Source: Chryseobacterium sp. Bi04 (GTDB taxonomy: Bacteria > Bacteroidota > Bacteroidia > Flavobacteriales > Weeksellaceae). From it: a stretch of DNA of 64,000 nucleotides. Shown piece after piece: positions 44,996-53,780 of this stretch. The stretch is from NCBI RefSeq assembly GCF_918698085.1, contig NZ_CAKKLP010000009.1, positions 124,001 through 188,000 on the forward strand. Direction: 5' to 3'. Each line of letters opens with the position of its first letter. Position 1 is the stretch's first letter. The position numbers and the translations under genes are program-made. The notes under the pieces are model-generated. The model did not search any database. It was given only the letters and a program-made list of their open reading frames with translations, and had not been told where the DNA came from.

Positions 44996-46048
44996 ATGAA
45001 CACATTTACAGTAAAAGCCTATGGTACGGAATCTACCACAGCAGACCTGAAAGAAATGAATATTGAAAGAAGAGAAATTACCTCTACCGATGTAGAAATT
45101 GAAATTCTCTATTGCGGAGTATGTCACTCTGACCTTCATACCGCAAGAAACGACTGGGGAGGAACAATCTACCCTGCCGTTCCGGGGCACGAGATCGTAG
45201 GAAAGATTACAAAGGTAGGAAGCGAGGTTTCCAAGTTTAAAGTAGGTGATCTGGCAGGTGTAGGATGTATTGTAGATTCATGCGGCCACTGTGAAAGCTG
45301 CCAGCATGATCTTGAACAGTATTGCCTGAATGGATTTACCGGAACTTACAATGGTCATGACAAGCACTCAGGTGGTCATACTTTCGGTGGCTATTCTCAG
45401 AAAGTAGTGGTTAATTCTGATCATGTATTAAAAATACCTGAAAATCTTGACCTTGCAGCCGTAGCACCACTTCTATGTGCAGGGATTACAACCTGGTCAC
45501 CACTAAGACACTGGAACGTAGGTCCGAATTCTAAAGTAGCAGTAGTAGGTTTAGGTGGTTTAGGTCATATGGCAATTAAACTTGCTAAAGGATTAGGTGC
45601 CGAAGTGACTTTATTTTCAAGAACTCCGGGAAAAACTGAAGACGCAAAGCAGCTGGGCGCTGACCACGTTATTATTTCTACAGATGAAGCCCAAATGGAT
45701 TCTGTAAAAGGAAAATTCGATGTGATTATTGATACCGTTCCTTATGTACATGATGTAAATCCATATGTTACTACTTTAAATATCAGCGGAACTCATGTAC
45801 TTGTAGGATATCTGGGAGGTTTAGAACCTATTCTGAATACTGTTCCTATGATTTTGGGAAGAAAATCTGTGGCCGGTTCTGTAATCGGGGGTATTGCAGA
45901 AACTCAGGAAATGCTGGATTTCTGTGGAAAACACAATATTGTATCGGAAATTGAAATGATCAAGATGCAGGAAATTAATGAAGCCTATGAAAGAATGCTG
46001 AAGAGTGATGTGAGATACCGTTTTGTGATTGACATGCAGTCCCTGTAA
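44996..46048 (+). CDS. Zinc-dependent NAD(P) alcohol dehydrogenase
   Basis: 350 aa medium-chain dehydrogenase of the YahK/cinnamyl-alcohol type. Catalytic zinc ligands C43 in GVCHSD and H65-E66 in PGHE; structural zinc cysteines C96, C99, C102 and C110. The cofactor-binding motif GLGGLGHMAIKLAK is intact. Catalyses interconversion of an alcohol and aldehyde in the cytoplasm. Coupled with the cupin gene and followed by a terminator. Confidence 0.94.
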   Translation: MNTFTVKAYGTESTTADLKEMNIERREITSTDVEIEILYCGVCHSDLHTARNDWGGTIYPAVPGHEIVGKITKVGSEVSKFKVGDLAGVGCIVDSCGHCESCQHDLEQYCLNGFTGTYNGHDKHSGGHTFGGYSQKVVVNSDHVLKIPENLDLAAVAPLLCAGITTWSPLRHWNVGPNSKVAVVGLGGLGHMAIKLAKGLGAEVTLFSRTPGKTEDAKQLGADHVIISTDEAQMDSVKGKFDVIIDTVPYVHDVNPYVTTLNISGTHVLVGYLGGLEPILNTVPMILGRKSVAGSVIGGIAETQEMLDFCGKHNIVSEIEMIKMQEINEAYERMLKSDVRYRFVIDMQSL

Positions 46049-46064
46049 TTGACTATACAACATG

Positions 46065-46095
46065 AAAAGGTTCTTCAGACTGAAGAGCCTTTTTG
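46065..46095 (+). terminator. Rho-independent terminator
   Basis: An imperfect stem AAAAGGTTCTTCAG / TGAAGAGCCTTTT is followed by a T run; ends the cupin-dehydrogenase transcript. Confidence 0.75.
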
Positions 46096-46110
46096 TTTAT
46101 TTTTTATAGG

Positions 46111-46170
46111 TTTTGGCTAGAGCCAATGGTATTTTTATATAAACCAAAACGGACTAAAGCCCGTTTCTAT
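46111..46170. repeat. Intergenic hairpin repeat of flavobacterial type
   Basis: Two small hairpins, GGCTAGAGCC (46115-46124) and AAACGGACTAAAGCCCGTTT (about 46147-46166), followed by CTATTGATG. The second resembles the widespread GGGCTAAAGCCCGTTCCTATTGA-like repeat of Chryseobacterium intergenic DNA. This family is recalled, not searched. Confidence 0.5.
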
Positions 46171-46226
46171 TGATGTAGAAGGTGTTTAATGTTCACATTA
46201 TACTTTTTACCTTATACAATGTATTC

Positions 46227-46586
46227 TCATTTATACTTCCCATCCATATCCTGGAATGCCCATTCTGCCATAGCGTCAATCACTGTACCAAGTCCGTGCC
46301 CGGCTTCACTTAGTTTATAGGTAACATGCGGGGGTACAACAGGTCTTGCGGTCCTGATGATCAGTCCGTCTGCTTCCAGCTGTTTTAAATGCTGAATCAG
46401 CATTTTTTCTGTGACGGCAGGAATTGCTTTTTTCAGTTCACTGTATCTTTTTTCTCCTGTGGAAAGGTTAAACAGAATAATAGGTTTCCAGAACCCTCCT
46501 ATCCTTTCCATAACATACATTACAGGACAATCCTGCAGTACTTTTCTGTTCTCCTGAATGGTTGAACTTTCTTTGATTGCTGTCAT
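46227..46586 (-). CDS. HxlR family transcriptional regulator
   Basis: 119 aa from ATG 46586; the longer frame to 46679 runs through the operator region and is unlikely. The winged helix-turn-helix has CPVMYVMERIGGFWKPIILF, GEKRYSELKKAIPAVTEKMLIQHLKQLEADGLI and a PPHVTYKLSEAGHGLG wing, in pieces. The one near-N-terminal Cys (DCPV) is the typical redox or thiol sensor position of HxlR proteins. Divergent from the NmrA-like gene, which it probably regulates. Confidence 0.93.
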   Translation of the reverse strand: MTAIKESSTIQENRKVLQDCPVMYVMERIGGFWKPIILFNLSTGEKRYSELKKAIPAVTEKMLIQHLKQLEADGLIIRTARPVVPPHVTYKLSEAGHGLGTVIDAMAEWAFQDMDGKYK

Positions 46587-46602
46587 AGTTACATACTTTA
46601 GG

Positions 46603-46628
46603 GTAAGTACTTGTATAAAAGTAAGTAC
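46603..46628. promoter_or_regulatory. Candidate HxlR operator between divergent genes
   Basis: GTAAGTAC occurs twice, at 46603-46610 and 46621-46628, 18 bp apart. Within it GTACTT (46607-46612) and AAGTAC (46623-46628) make an inverted repeat. It lies just upstream of the regulator start, where autoregulators usually bind. Confidence 0.5.
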
Positions 46629-46756
46629 AAATATAACTTTGTATTCGGAAATAAAAAAACATTTATTATGAAATCGCAATACTTGATCAATTCATAAAAG
46701 TTAATCAATATGCAGCGATTACATATGATCATTAAAAAACAATAAAAAATTTACAT

Positions 46757-47635
46757 ATGAAAATCATCATCACAGGATCATTAGGAAATGTAGCTAAGCC
46801 TTTAGCACAGCAATTAGTCAATGAAGGGCATAACGTCACTGTAATCAGCAGTAACGAAGCAAGGAAGCAGAATATAGAATCATTGGGAGCTATTCCGGCT
46901 ATCGGATCTATTACAGATATTGATTTCCTTAGCAAAACATTTGAGGGAGCCGATGCAGTTTTCGTCATGACCCCTCCTGCTATCAGTGAAAATAACATTG
47001 TTGACAATACTGTTGATGCAGGAAAAAATTATGCTGAAGCATTAAAAAAGGCCAATGTAAAAAGAGCTGTCATGCTCAGTAGTGTAGGTGCAGAATCTCC
47101 TGTAGAAACAGGGCCTATCAAAGGCCTTCACCAGATTGAGAAACTATATCAGGAGGTTGAAAACACTTCATTTACATTTTTAAGAGCCGGATATTTTTAT
47201 ACTAATTTTTTCAATGATATTCCCTTGATCCAGAATGCGGGAATTATTGGAGGTAATTATCCTGCAAATACTGAAGTTCCGTTGGTACATCCTAACGACA
47301 TTGCTAACGCAGCCGCTGAAGAGCTTGTAAAAGATGGAAATGGTAACAGCATACGTTATATCGTAAGTGACAGCAGAAAAGCTTCTGATTTTGCCAAAGT
47401 CTTAGGAACTTCCATAGAAAAGCCTGAACTGCCGTGGGTAGAATTCTCAGATGAAGATTCTTTCAACGGAATGCTACAGGCCGGGCTTCCACAGGATATG
47501 GCAGAACTGTATACTGAAATGGGAAGAGGGATAAGAACCGGTATTGTACAGAAAGATTTCATGGATCATGGATCTCCTGTTACAGGAAAGACAAAGCTTG
47601 AGGATTTTGCTAAAGAATTTTCTTCTAAGTTTTAA
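46757..47635 (+). CDS. NmrA-like NAD(P)-binding protein
   Basis: 292 aa Rossmann-fold protein. The dinucleotide loop is TGSLGNVAKPLA near residue 6, followed by VTVISSNEARKQ, VFVMTPPAI and an RAGYFYTNFF active-site-like segment. The family includes NAD(P)H:quinone-type reductases (QorB) and NmrA regulators; no catalytic Tyr-Lys of classical SDRs is obvious. Control by the divergent HxlR is likely, a common pairing in redox or electrophile stress. Confidence 0.9.
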   Translation: MKIIITGSLGNVAKPLAQQLVNEGHNVTVISSNEARKQNIESLGAIPAIGSITDIDFLSKTFEGADAVFVMTPPAISENNIVDNTVDAGKNYAEALKKANVKRAVMLSSVGAESPVETGPIKGLHQIEKLYQEVENTSFTFLRAGYFYTNFFNDIPLIQNAGIIGGNYPANTEVPLVHPNDIANAAAEELVKDGNGNSIRYIVSDSRKASDFAKVLGTSIEKPELPWVEFSDEDSFNGMLQAGLPQDMAELYTEMGRGIRTGIVQKDFMDHGSPVTGKTKLEDFAKEFSSKF

Positions 47636-47649
47636 GTTATTTGGATATA

Positions 47650-47686
47650 AAAAGAATCGGCGCACCTTTGGTGCGCCGATTCTTTT
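47650..47686. terminator. Bidirectional terminator
   Basis: A perfect 17 bp stem (47650-47666 with 47670-47686) and a TTT loop, with a T run after it and an A run before it. Lies between convergent genes. Confidence 0.9.
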
Positions 47687-47710
47687 TTGACGTAATCATT
47701 CGTTATCCAA

Positions 47711-48994
47711 TTATTTTTCTTCCTTCAATATTTCCTTCAGGACTTTTAGTTTTCCATCAATGGGTTGGTCAATTTTCAATCCTAAAATTTCAGCGACCAC
47801 AGGATAAACATTAATATTGGCAAACTCATCTACTACCAAATTATTTTTAAATTCAGGTCCCCATGCATAAAATGTTGCTTTCATTTCAGGAACAACTTTA
47901 GGATTGTACCCATGTTTTCCCACAGATGTTTTTTTTCCTTTCTCAAGGAATATTTTGGGCGCTTTCGGAATCAGAAGAATCTGCCCTATTCTGTGGTATT
48001 GGTCATCTCTTGTTGCAAAATGGAGATACCTGGATAGCTTTTTGTCCAGGTACACCTCATAATCTTCCGTTTTATGAGCCTTTAATTCTTTATAAACAGA
48101 CTTGATCTCAGCAGGATTTTTAACATATACCCTCAATAAGGTCTGGGAGTTATAAAAATCAAACCTGCTTTTATCAAAAAGTACAGCTGGAATTTCCAGT
48201 GGAGCTCCTCCATCCACTTTGATCATTCCATGGTCTGACACAAAAATAAAATTGACATTTTTTAAGCCCAAATCATTTACTTTCTGAACAAGATCACCAA
48301 TAGCATGATCAATTAAATGAACTGCATTTTCGGTTTCTTTCGTATCGGGTCCGTAATGATGTCCGCTTCCGTCTACTTCCGGGAAATATAATGAAATGAA
48401 ATGAGGTCTTTTATCTTCGGGTAATTTCAGCCAGTTCACTACTTTTTCTACTTTTTCTGAAGGAGTAAATTTTTCATGGTAAGGATAATAGTAGCTTGGT
48501 CTTATTCCTCCGGCATCGCTGGCAGAGCCCACCCACATTAAAGAAGCAGATACTAACCCTTGTTTTTCAGCCAATCCCCAAAGTGGAGTTCCGCCATACC
48601 AGCTTCCATCTTCTGCATTTTTCTTATTGCTCATGGCATAGGTTTCATTTCTCTTATAATCGTAGAAAAAATTATCTATTAACCCATGATGAGCAGGATA
48701 AAGTCCGGTGATCAGGCTCCAATGGTTAGGAAATGTAATACTGGGATAGCTTGGGATCATTGCCTTTGCCTGTATACCATTATTGGAAAATTTCAGGAGA
48801 TTTTCAGCATTATATTTTTTAGCATAATCATACCGAAAACCGTCAGTTGAGATCATAATCACATAAGGTTTTGACTGAGCCTCTATTGTATTCTGCCGAC
48901 CCGGAATGACTATCTGGGCTGTATCAACAGTTGCCTGCTGGGCAAAGACCGTAAAGGAAATAAGCAGCAGTAAAAAATGTATTCCTCGCTTCAT
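47711..48994 (-). CDS. Exported nucleotide pyrophosphatase/phosphodiesterase family protein
   Basis: Signal peptide (cleavage after about VFAQ) and a type I phosphodiesterase domain. Metal ligand D51 in ISTDGFRYDY, nucleophile T87 in SITFPNH, then EVDGSGHHYGPD, and SDHGM near the middle with Asp-His metal ligands. 427 aa, like bacterial NPP/ENPP homologues. Hydrolyses phosphodiester or pyrophosphate bonds in the periplasm. Confidence 0.92.
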   Translation of the reverse strand: MKRGIHFLLLLISFTVFAQQATVDTAQIVIPGRQNTIEAQSKPYVIMISTDGFRYDYAKKYNAENLLKFSNNGIQAKAMIPSYPSITFPNHWSLITGLYPAHHGLIDNFFYDYKRNETYAMSNKKNAEDGSWYGGTPLWGLAEKQGLVSASLMWVGSASDAGGIRPSYYYPYHEKFTPSEKVEKVVNWLKLPEDKRPHFISLYFPEVDGSGHHYGPDTKETENAVHLIDHAIGDLVQKVNDLGLKNVNFIFVSDHGMIKVDGGAPLEIPAVLFDKSRFDFYNSQTLLRVYVKNPAEIKSVYKELKAHKTEDYEVYLDKKLSRYLHFATRDDQYHRIGQILLIPKAPKIFLEKGKKTSVGKHGYNPKVVPEMKATFYAWGPEFKNNLVVDEFANINVYPVVAEILGLKIDQPIDGKLKVLKEILKEEK

Positions 48995-49099
48995 TGTTTT
49001 AAAAATTTCAGCAAAGTTACATTCTATACCGCTCTCTGAAAAGTTTAAGAGATTAAAAGTATATTAAAACCATTTATTTTGATTAAAATATACTGACTA

Positions 49100-49945
49100 T
49101 CAGATAATACGCTTCATTTCAAACTGGGATACCCAGTTTTTAAGGCCTATTCTTTCACTAAGAAAATGAAAGGTGCTTTCTGAAACCTCATCTACATTAT
49201 TTAAGGATACGGTTTCTCCATTATTTTTCTCTTTAATAGCTTCGAAAAGTCTGGTTGCAATTCCTTGTCTTCTGTAATCTTTATCTACAGCAATCTGGTA
49301 TATTTTCTTTGCTACCGGATTATAAAAAGCGTATCCTGCCAGTTTTCCATCTTTATAGGCACCAAGGACTATACAGTCTTTGCGCATATCTTCAAGTACA
49401 AAAACTGAACCCTGCCATGACGGTTCAATATCCCAGAAAGCACGGAGGTTTTCCCATTGAACCTCTTCCAGTTCTTTTATTACAATATCGGAATCTGTTT
49501 GTTGTACATTAATATTCCCATTGAAACAAAGCAGTCTCCGTACAACAGTAAATCCTAAATTTTCATAGGCCCTGATCGCCGGCTTGTTTCCATCAATCAC
49601 TTCAAGGATTAAGGTGTCCACTTTTCTGTCTTTTAATATGGGAAGGATAAAATCATACATTTTTCTTACCAGCCCTTTTCCTCTGCTTTCAGGAACGACT
49701 CCCGTTCCGGCATTATAGATTATTCTATGAGGATCTTCTGTTTTTTCAGCATTAAGAATAAACCCTACCAGCTGCCCGGACTCAAATGCCCCTACCGATA
49801 AGTTTAAATCTATTTTTTCAGAATTAATTTTTGAGATAAGCACCTCTTTTGTCAGGTGAAAAGGAACAATATAATCAGAAAAAGAAAGATTAAATACAGA
49901 TAAAAGCTCCTCTACACTAGTATTTTTTAAAGTTTTGAATTCCAT
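49100..49945 (-). CDS. Protein with two GNAT acetyltransferase domains
   Basis: 281 aa. The N-terminal domain (1-145) has VVPESRGKGLVRKMYDF and EVIDGNKPAIRAYENLGF; the C-terminal domain (150-281) has AVDKDYRRQGIATRLFEAI. Both acetyl-CoA loops look intact. Substrate unknown. It is 30 bp downstream of the cytidine deaminase gene in the same direction. Confidence 0.88.
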   Translation of the reverse strand: MEFKTLKNTSVEELLSVFNLSFSDYIVPFHLTKEVLISKINSEKIDLNLSVGAFESGQLVGFILNAEKTEDPHRIIYNAGTGVVPESRGKGLVRKMYDFILPILKDRKVDTLILEVIDGNKPAIRAYENLGFTVVRRLLCFNGNINVQQTDSDIVIKELEEVQWENLRAFWDIEPSWQGSVFVLEDMRKDCIVLGAYKDGKLAGYAFYNPVAKKIYQIAVDKDYRRQGIATRLFEAIKEKNNGETVSLNNVDEVSESTFHFLSERIGLKNWVSQFEMKRII

Positions 49946-49975
49946 TGGCTTAATAAAAATTATGAGTTAAAAAAA

Positions 49976-50371
49976 TTACCATTCTCTTTCAAGATCTTCT
50001 TTCCAGTCGTAAGGCATTAATTCTTTTAAGGTTACAAATATTCCGTTTTTCACTTCTATCACGGCATTGAGATTTTCTCTGGATAGCTGGCTCATCAACT
50101 CCCTGCAACGTCCACAGGGTGGTACTGCATTTCCATCATTTCCTACTGCTACTGCGGCCTTGATCTTATGTTCCCCATTTTTCAACATTTCAGCTACAGC
50201 ACTGTGTTCCGCACAAAATCCCAAAGAGCAGGCTGTGTCTATACTGATTCCGGTGTAAACATTTCCGTTTGTAGTTTCAATAGCTGCCGCAACTCCTCCA
50301 TATTCTATAAAATCGTTCAGCCTTGTGGCTTTTGCCAATTGTCCTGCGATTTCCTTTAAGTCTTTTCTCAT
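49976..50371 (-). CDS. Cytidine deaminase-like protein
   Basis: 131 aa. Zinc ligands C53 in CAEHSA with general acid E55, and C86 and C89 in PPCGRCRE, form the complete CDA site. Length matches the tetrameric cytidine deaminases. Deaminates cytidine or deoxycytidine for pyrimidine salvage; blasticidin-type deaminases are a close alternative. Starts 12 bp after the grpB-like gene. Confidence 0.92.
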   Translation of the reverse strand: MRKDLKEIAGQLAKATRLNDFIEYGGVAAAIETTNGNVYTGISIDTACSLGFCAEHSAVAEMLKNGEHKIKAAVAVGNDGNAVPPCGRCRELMSQLSRENLNAVIEVKNGIFVTLKELMPYDWKEDLEREW

Positions 50372-50383
50372 TGGATTAATTCT

Positions 50384-50983
50384 TTATTTCTGGTGTTCCA
50401 AATACCATTCAACAGCCTTTCGTTCTTCTCTCTTGATAAACGGATCTTTTCCTTCATTATAATCATTCCCGTCATACCATTCTTTTTCACTCAAATATTG
50501 CTTCAGCTGCTGATATTCATCTTTTACTTCAGGATGGGTCCGCAAGTAATCCCGAAACGCGATATGACGAAGCCAATGTTCAGAAGAAGTGGGAATTACA
50601 TGAATATGGGCGATACGAAGCTTATGATCGTGGATTCCTTCAGGAATTTCATCTCCTGCTTCAATAATTTCCGGAAATCCTAAATGCTGAGGCTGATCTG
50701 TAAGCTTTATAAAAAAACGGCGGTATGGCATATCCTCGTTATACTTCCGGTAATAAACATAATCCTGTCCCTGTAATAAAAGAGGAACCTTATCCAGCTC
50801 TTCTTCATTTTTCACCCCAATCATAATGTCTATCACAGGTTTTGCAGATAAACCTTCCACTGATGTACTTCCGATATGTTCAATTTGTGGGTTCAAAAAA
50901 CCAATGCTGTCTTTCAATTCATTTTTAATCGTTTCAAATTGCTTTTTCCAGGAAGGATTATATTTTTCAAAAGTAATTTTCAT
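50384..50983 (-). CDS. GrpB family protein (UPF0157)
   Basis: 199 aa from ATG 50983. The family nucleotidyltransferase-like motifs are IEHIGSTSVEGLSAKPVIDIMIGV and HVIPTSSEHWLRHIAFRDYLR, in parts, with the closing KDPFIKREERKAVEWY. Role unknown; the GSTS motif and DIMIGV acidic pattern suggest nucleotidyltransferase ancestry. First gene of a three-gene minus-strand run with the deaminase and the GNAT gene. Confidence 0.92.
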   Translation of the reverse strand: MKITFEKYNPSWKKQFETIKNELKDSIGFLNPQIEHIGSTSVEGLSAKPVIDIMIGVKNEEELDKVPLLLQGQDYVYYRKYNEDMPYRRFFIKLTDQPQHLGFPEIIEAGDEIPEGIHDHKLRIAHIHVIPTSSEHWLRHIAFRDYLRTHPEVKDEYQQLKQYLSEKEWYDGNDYNEGKDPFIKREERKAVEWYLEHQK

Positions 50984-51070
50984 GGGATATCCGGTTATAT
51001 ACAAATATATAAAAAATCAAACAATCCCTTTAAAATTAAGCCTTTTAAGATTTTCAGAAGTAAATAAAAT

Positions 51071-51113
51071 AATAATACCTCTGAAAAATCAGAGGTACTA
51101 TTGAAAATATGTA
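51071..51113 (-). repeat. Terminator-containing repeat, copy A
   Basis: Includes stem TACCTCTGA / TCAGAGGTA and the tail TATTGAAAATATGTA. It is nearly identical over about 43 bases to copy B at 52971-53012 (one substitution and one extra A). It lies just downstream of the HExxH lipoprotein gene and should work as its terminator. Confidence 0.8.
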
Positions 51114-51121
51114 AAATGTGA

Positions 51122-52819
51122 TTAATCCGGCCAATTGGCAAAAAGTTCGTCCATATATATACTGGTAGGATTGGAATAACTGGTCTTTATTTTATCTCTC
51201 CACTGATACCAGTTTCTAGACCCTTTAAGCGCCTGTTCCAGCTGTGAAGCCGTATATCCGGTAACTCTGTCTGCAGGGTATCCTACTCCAAACATAACAT
51301 TCTGATTATTTCCGTCAATCATATCATATCCGCCTGATGTATAATGATTTTCAGCACTAATGGTACGGTTCTGGAAGTTATTGGAACCTGTAGATCTGTA
51401 AACCGCATATCCTCTTATCCTTTTATATCTTTCTAAGGTCATCAAAGTTTCCACAGTAGTTGGCCAGCTTTCAAGAAGTCTTCGGTTTCTGTTTTTGACC
51501 GCAGAATTGGAAGACAGGAAGGAATCCTGGCAAATGTCATTATACGCCGATCTGTCTATAATTGAATGCAGGGCGTGGCTCAATTCATGGATGGTTGTTC
51601 CGTACACCATATCGGATAATCTTCCATATGCTTTAATATGGACCTGGGCTGATAAACCAAAAGTAAGTTCACTTCTGATGTGAGAATAAGAAGAAGGTAC
51701 TCCCCACGGTGCTGATTTACGGGCTGCAATCTTTATCTGGCTCTGTCTTCCGAAATTATAGATATGGTTATTCATAGGCGGAGAAGTAAGTCCAAATCTA
51801 TACCCATAATAGAAATCATGTGCCGCCTGATGTATCAGAGCGTGATATTCATCTTCTCCTCCATCAATAACTGGGTACCATGCCTGCTGCTTTACATTGG
51901 GACCTTTCATTTCTGCCTGGAAAACAGATCCGTTTCTCACACTATAATTATATCTTTCCCACTGGATAACATATTTTGCTTTTCCACGTACTGAAGAAGT
52001 GGAGAAATACCCGTTCCCGTCTGTAATTCCCTGTGCTACAGTAAACCACTGCCTCATCAATACCTGTGCTCCGGTTACCGGTACTACATCTAAAATATCA
52101 TCTTTTACCTGAATTCTTCCGCTTGGATACCATTTTTTTCCAAATATCCATTTTGCCTGGGGAGTAGAATCATCGGTAAGCAGATCTGCTTCATTCCCTG
52201 TAAGTTCATAGGCCAGGTATAAAAGGTTATTAAACAGATCTGTTTTATTGGCTAATTTTCCGGTAACTTCATATCTTTCTATATCATCAATATCGGAAAA
52301 ATAAGGATCCTGTTCAGGGATATACAGTTCACTCAAGACTTCATGCTCAACTGCAGGAAGGTTTTTCCCTACAGGAACTGCAGTATAATAAACAGGAATA
52401 GAGTCTCTGTCTGGAGCTCTGTTTTCCAGAAATCCTTCTGCATATTCGGCATCTAATCTGTAATCGAAGTAATGAATGGTAGAATCCTGCTTCAGCAATC
52501 CTACTTCATCTTCATTTTTAGGGTTGAATTTAAGGTAAAGATGGGAAGGACGTACTTCGAATCCTGCGGTTTGTTTTGGGTTTTTAGCTCTTAGCTGTTC
52601 AAGAGCAATTTTCATGGTTTCAACAGAATAAGGGTTTTTCAAAAGGATAGAATCCCCGGAAAATGAACGGGCATACACGTTAATGTTATTTTGCTCTAAG
52701 GCTGCTTCATTTTGCATTTCAGTTGATTCATCTTTACACGAATACTGAAAGGAAAGTAATAAGGCCCCAAAAGCAAATAGCAATATCTGCCCAAATTTAA
52801 ATGTGGTGCGTGTTTTCAT
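51122..52819 (-). CDS. Lipoprotein with a zinc-metalloprotease-like HExxH motif
   Basis: 565 aa. The signal ends in lipobox FQYSC (Cys28). The N-terminal half has no recognised domain, but it contains a carboxypeptidase-regulatory-like beta-sandwich piece (VPVTGAQVLM, GITDGNGYFSTSSV, about residues 243-270). The C-terminal half holds H411-E-L-S-H415-A-L-H418, a gluzincin/metzincin-type zinc site, followed by a long Tyr/Asn-rich part. No known family assigned. Probably a surface or periplasmic protein attached to a membrane; protease activity is inference. Its 3' end carries the same terminator repeat as the DOMON gene upstream on the strand. Confidence 0.75.
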   Translation of the reverse strand: MKTRTTFKFGQILLFAFGALLLSFQYSCKDESTEMQNEAALEQNNINVYARSFSGDSILLKNPYSVETMKIALEQLRAKNPKQTAGFEVRPSHLYLKFNPKNEDEVGLLKQDSTIHYFDYRLDAEYAEGFLENRAPDRDSIPVYYTAVPVGKNLPAVEHEVLSELYIPEQDPYFSDIDDIERYEVTGKLANKTDLFNNLLYLAYELTGNEADLLTDDSTPQAKWIFGKKWYPSGRIQVKDDILDVVPVTGAQVLMRQWFTVAQGITDGNGYFSTSSVRGKAKYVIQWERYNYSVRNGSVFQAEMKGPNVKQQAWYPVIDGGEDEYHALIHQAAHDFYYGYRFGLTSPPMNNHIYNFGRQSQIKIAARKSAPWGVPSSYSHIRSELTFGLSAQVHIKAYGRLSDMVYGTTIHELSHALHSIIDRSAYNDICQDSFLSSNSAVKNRNRRLLESWPTTVETLMTLERYKRIRGYAVYRSTGSNNFQNRTISAENHYTSGGYDMIDGNNQNVMFGVGYPADRVTGYTASQLEQALKGSRNWYQWRDKIKTSYSNPTSIYMDELFANWPD

Positions 52820-52970
52820 TGTAAGTTATTAGTTTTTTACGCCTTAAAAGTAGAATAAAAATTAAAAATACAATACACTTTTAGAATAATTAATCGTTAA
52901 TTCATGAATATTCTTTATACATTCATCCAATCATCTTAAAAAAATTAAAAAATTCATTATTTTTCTTCAT

Positions 52971-53012
52971 AATAATACCTCCGAAAATCAGAGGTACTAT
53001 TGAAAATATGTA
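52971..53012 (-). repeat. Terminator-containing repeat, copy B
   Basis: Second copy of the 43-base element at 51071-51113, located directly after the DOMON-T9SS gene on the minus strand. Stem TACCTCCGA / TCAGAGGTA. Ends the cytochrome operon transcript. Confidence 0.8.
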
Positions 53013-53029
53013 GATGTGTTTTCTCTGAA

Positions 53030-53779
53030 CTATTCTTTAATCAGTTTTTCATAAGACAGACTTCCGTCTTTCAATAGAATTTCAAAATAATATATTCCTG
53101 ATTTCAGATCCTCAACGCTAATGGTTTCTTTATCCGGTTTTACAGATTTTATCTTTCTTCCTGCTGCTTCATAAATATCAATAGATTTTATACGATCAAA
53201 GTTTTTGAAACTAACCGTTTGCTTAGCAGGATTGGGATAAAGGCTTACTTTCTTAGTTTCTGCAACTGCCTCAGTGGTTGATAAATTGCTTGCCGTCATT
53301 GTTAACGTTGCATATCCTCTGTTAGAAGAACTATGTTGAGATATTGCTGTGCTTCCTCCTCTAGCAAAAAATATATCCAGAGAGCCTGCTGCATTTGGGA
53401 TTACAAAATCACCGGTACTTCCGGATAAACTTCTGGTTGCAATAATAGTCCGGGTACTTCCTGAAACAGTGTTGGAAACAAGAGTCCAATCCTGAACAGC
53501 ATCTACACTAGGGAATGCCCCAATACCATTAAAACTATAATCAAGGTTTGAGCTGCTGTTATAAATAAATCCGTCTGCACCGGCTTCCATACCGGAATCA
53601 CCGGCACCTATTCCCAGATAGGAAGTACTGTTTCCGGTAAGTGTCAAGGTTGCCAATGTGGGTGAAGTTTCCAGCTTCACGGTCATTCCAGTTGCCCCAA
53701 GACTTACAACGCCTGAGGAAAACTGGGCCCATGCGAAATTGGCAAGAGCCATACTTAAGGTGAGTAAAAGTTTTTTCAT
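53030..53779 (-). CDS. DOMON-like heme-binding domain protein with T9SS type A sorting domain
   Basis: 249 aa. Signal peptide (MKKLLLTLSMALANFAWAQ), then a DOMON-like beta-sandwich at about residues 25-165: the pattern YLGIG, DSGMEAGADGF (Met64 in the MxxAD position that binds heme in other DOMON domains), VQDWTLVS, IIATRSLS and QHSSSNRG (H149, the usual second ligand). A type A C-terminal sorting domain follows (LYPNPAKQTVSF to SYEKLIKE), so the protein should be exported by the type IX system. Last gene of the five-gene operon, 1 bp after the ankyrin gene. Heme binding is inferred from the two conserved positions. Confidence 0.75.
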   Translation of the reverse strand: MKKLLLTLSMALANFAWAQFSSGVVSLGATGMTVKLETSPTLATLTLTGNSTSYLGIGAGDSGMEAGADGFIYNSSSNLDYSFNGIGAFPSVDAVQDWTLVSNTVSGSTRTIIATRSLSGSTGDFVIPNAAGSLDIFFARGGSTAISQHSSSNRGYATLTMTASNLSTTEAVAETKKVSLYPNPAKQTVSFKNFDRIKSIDIYEAAGRKIKSVKPDKETISVEDLKSGIYYFEILLKDGSLSYEKLIKE

Positions 53780-53780
53780 A

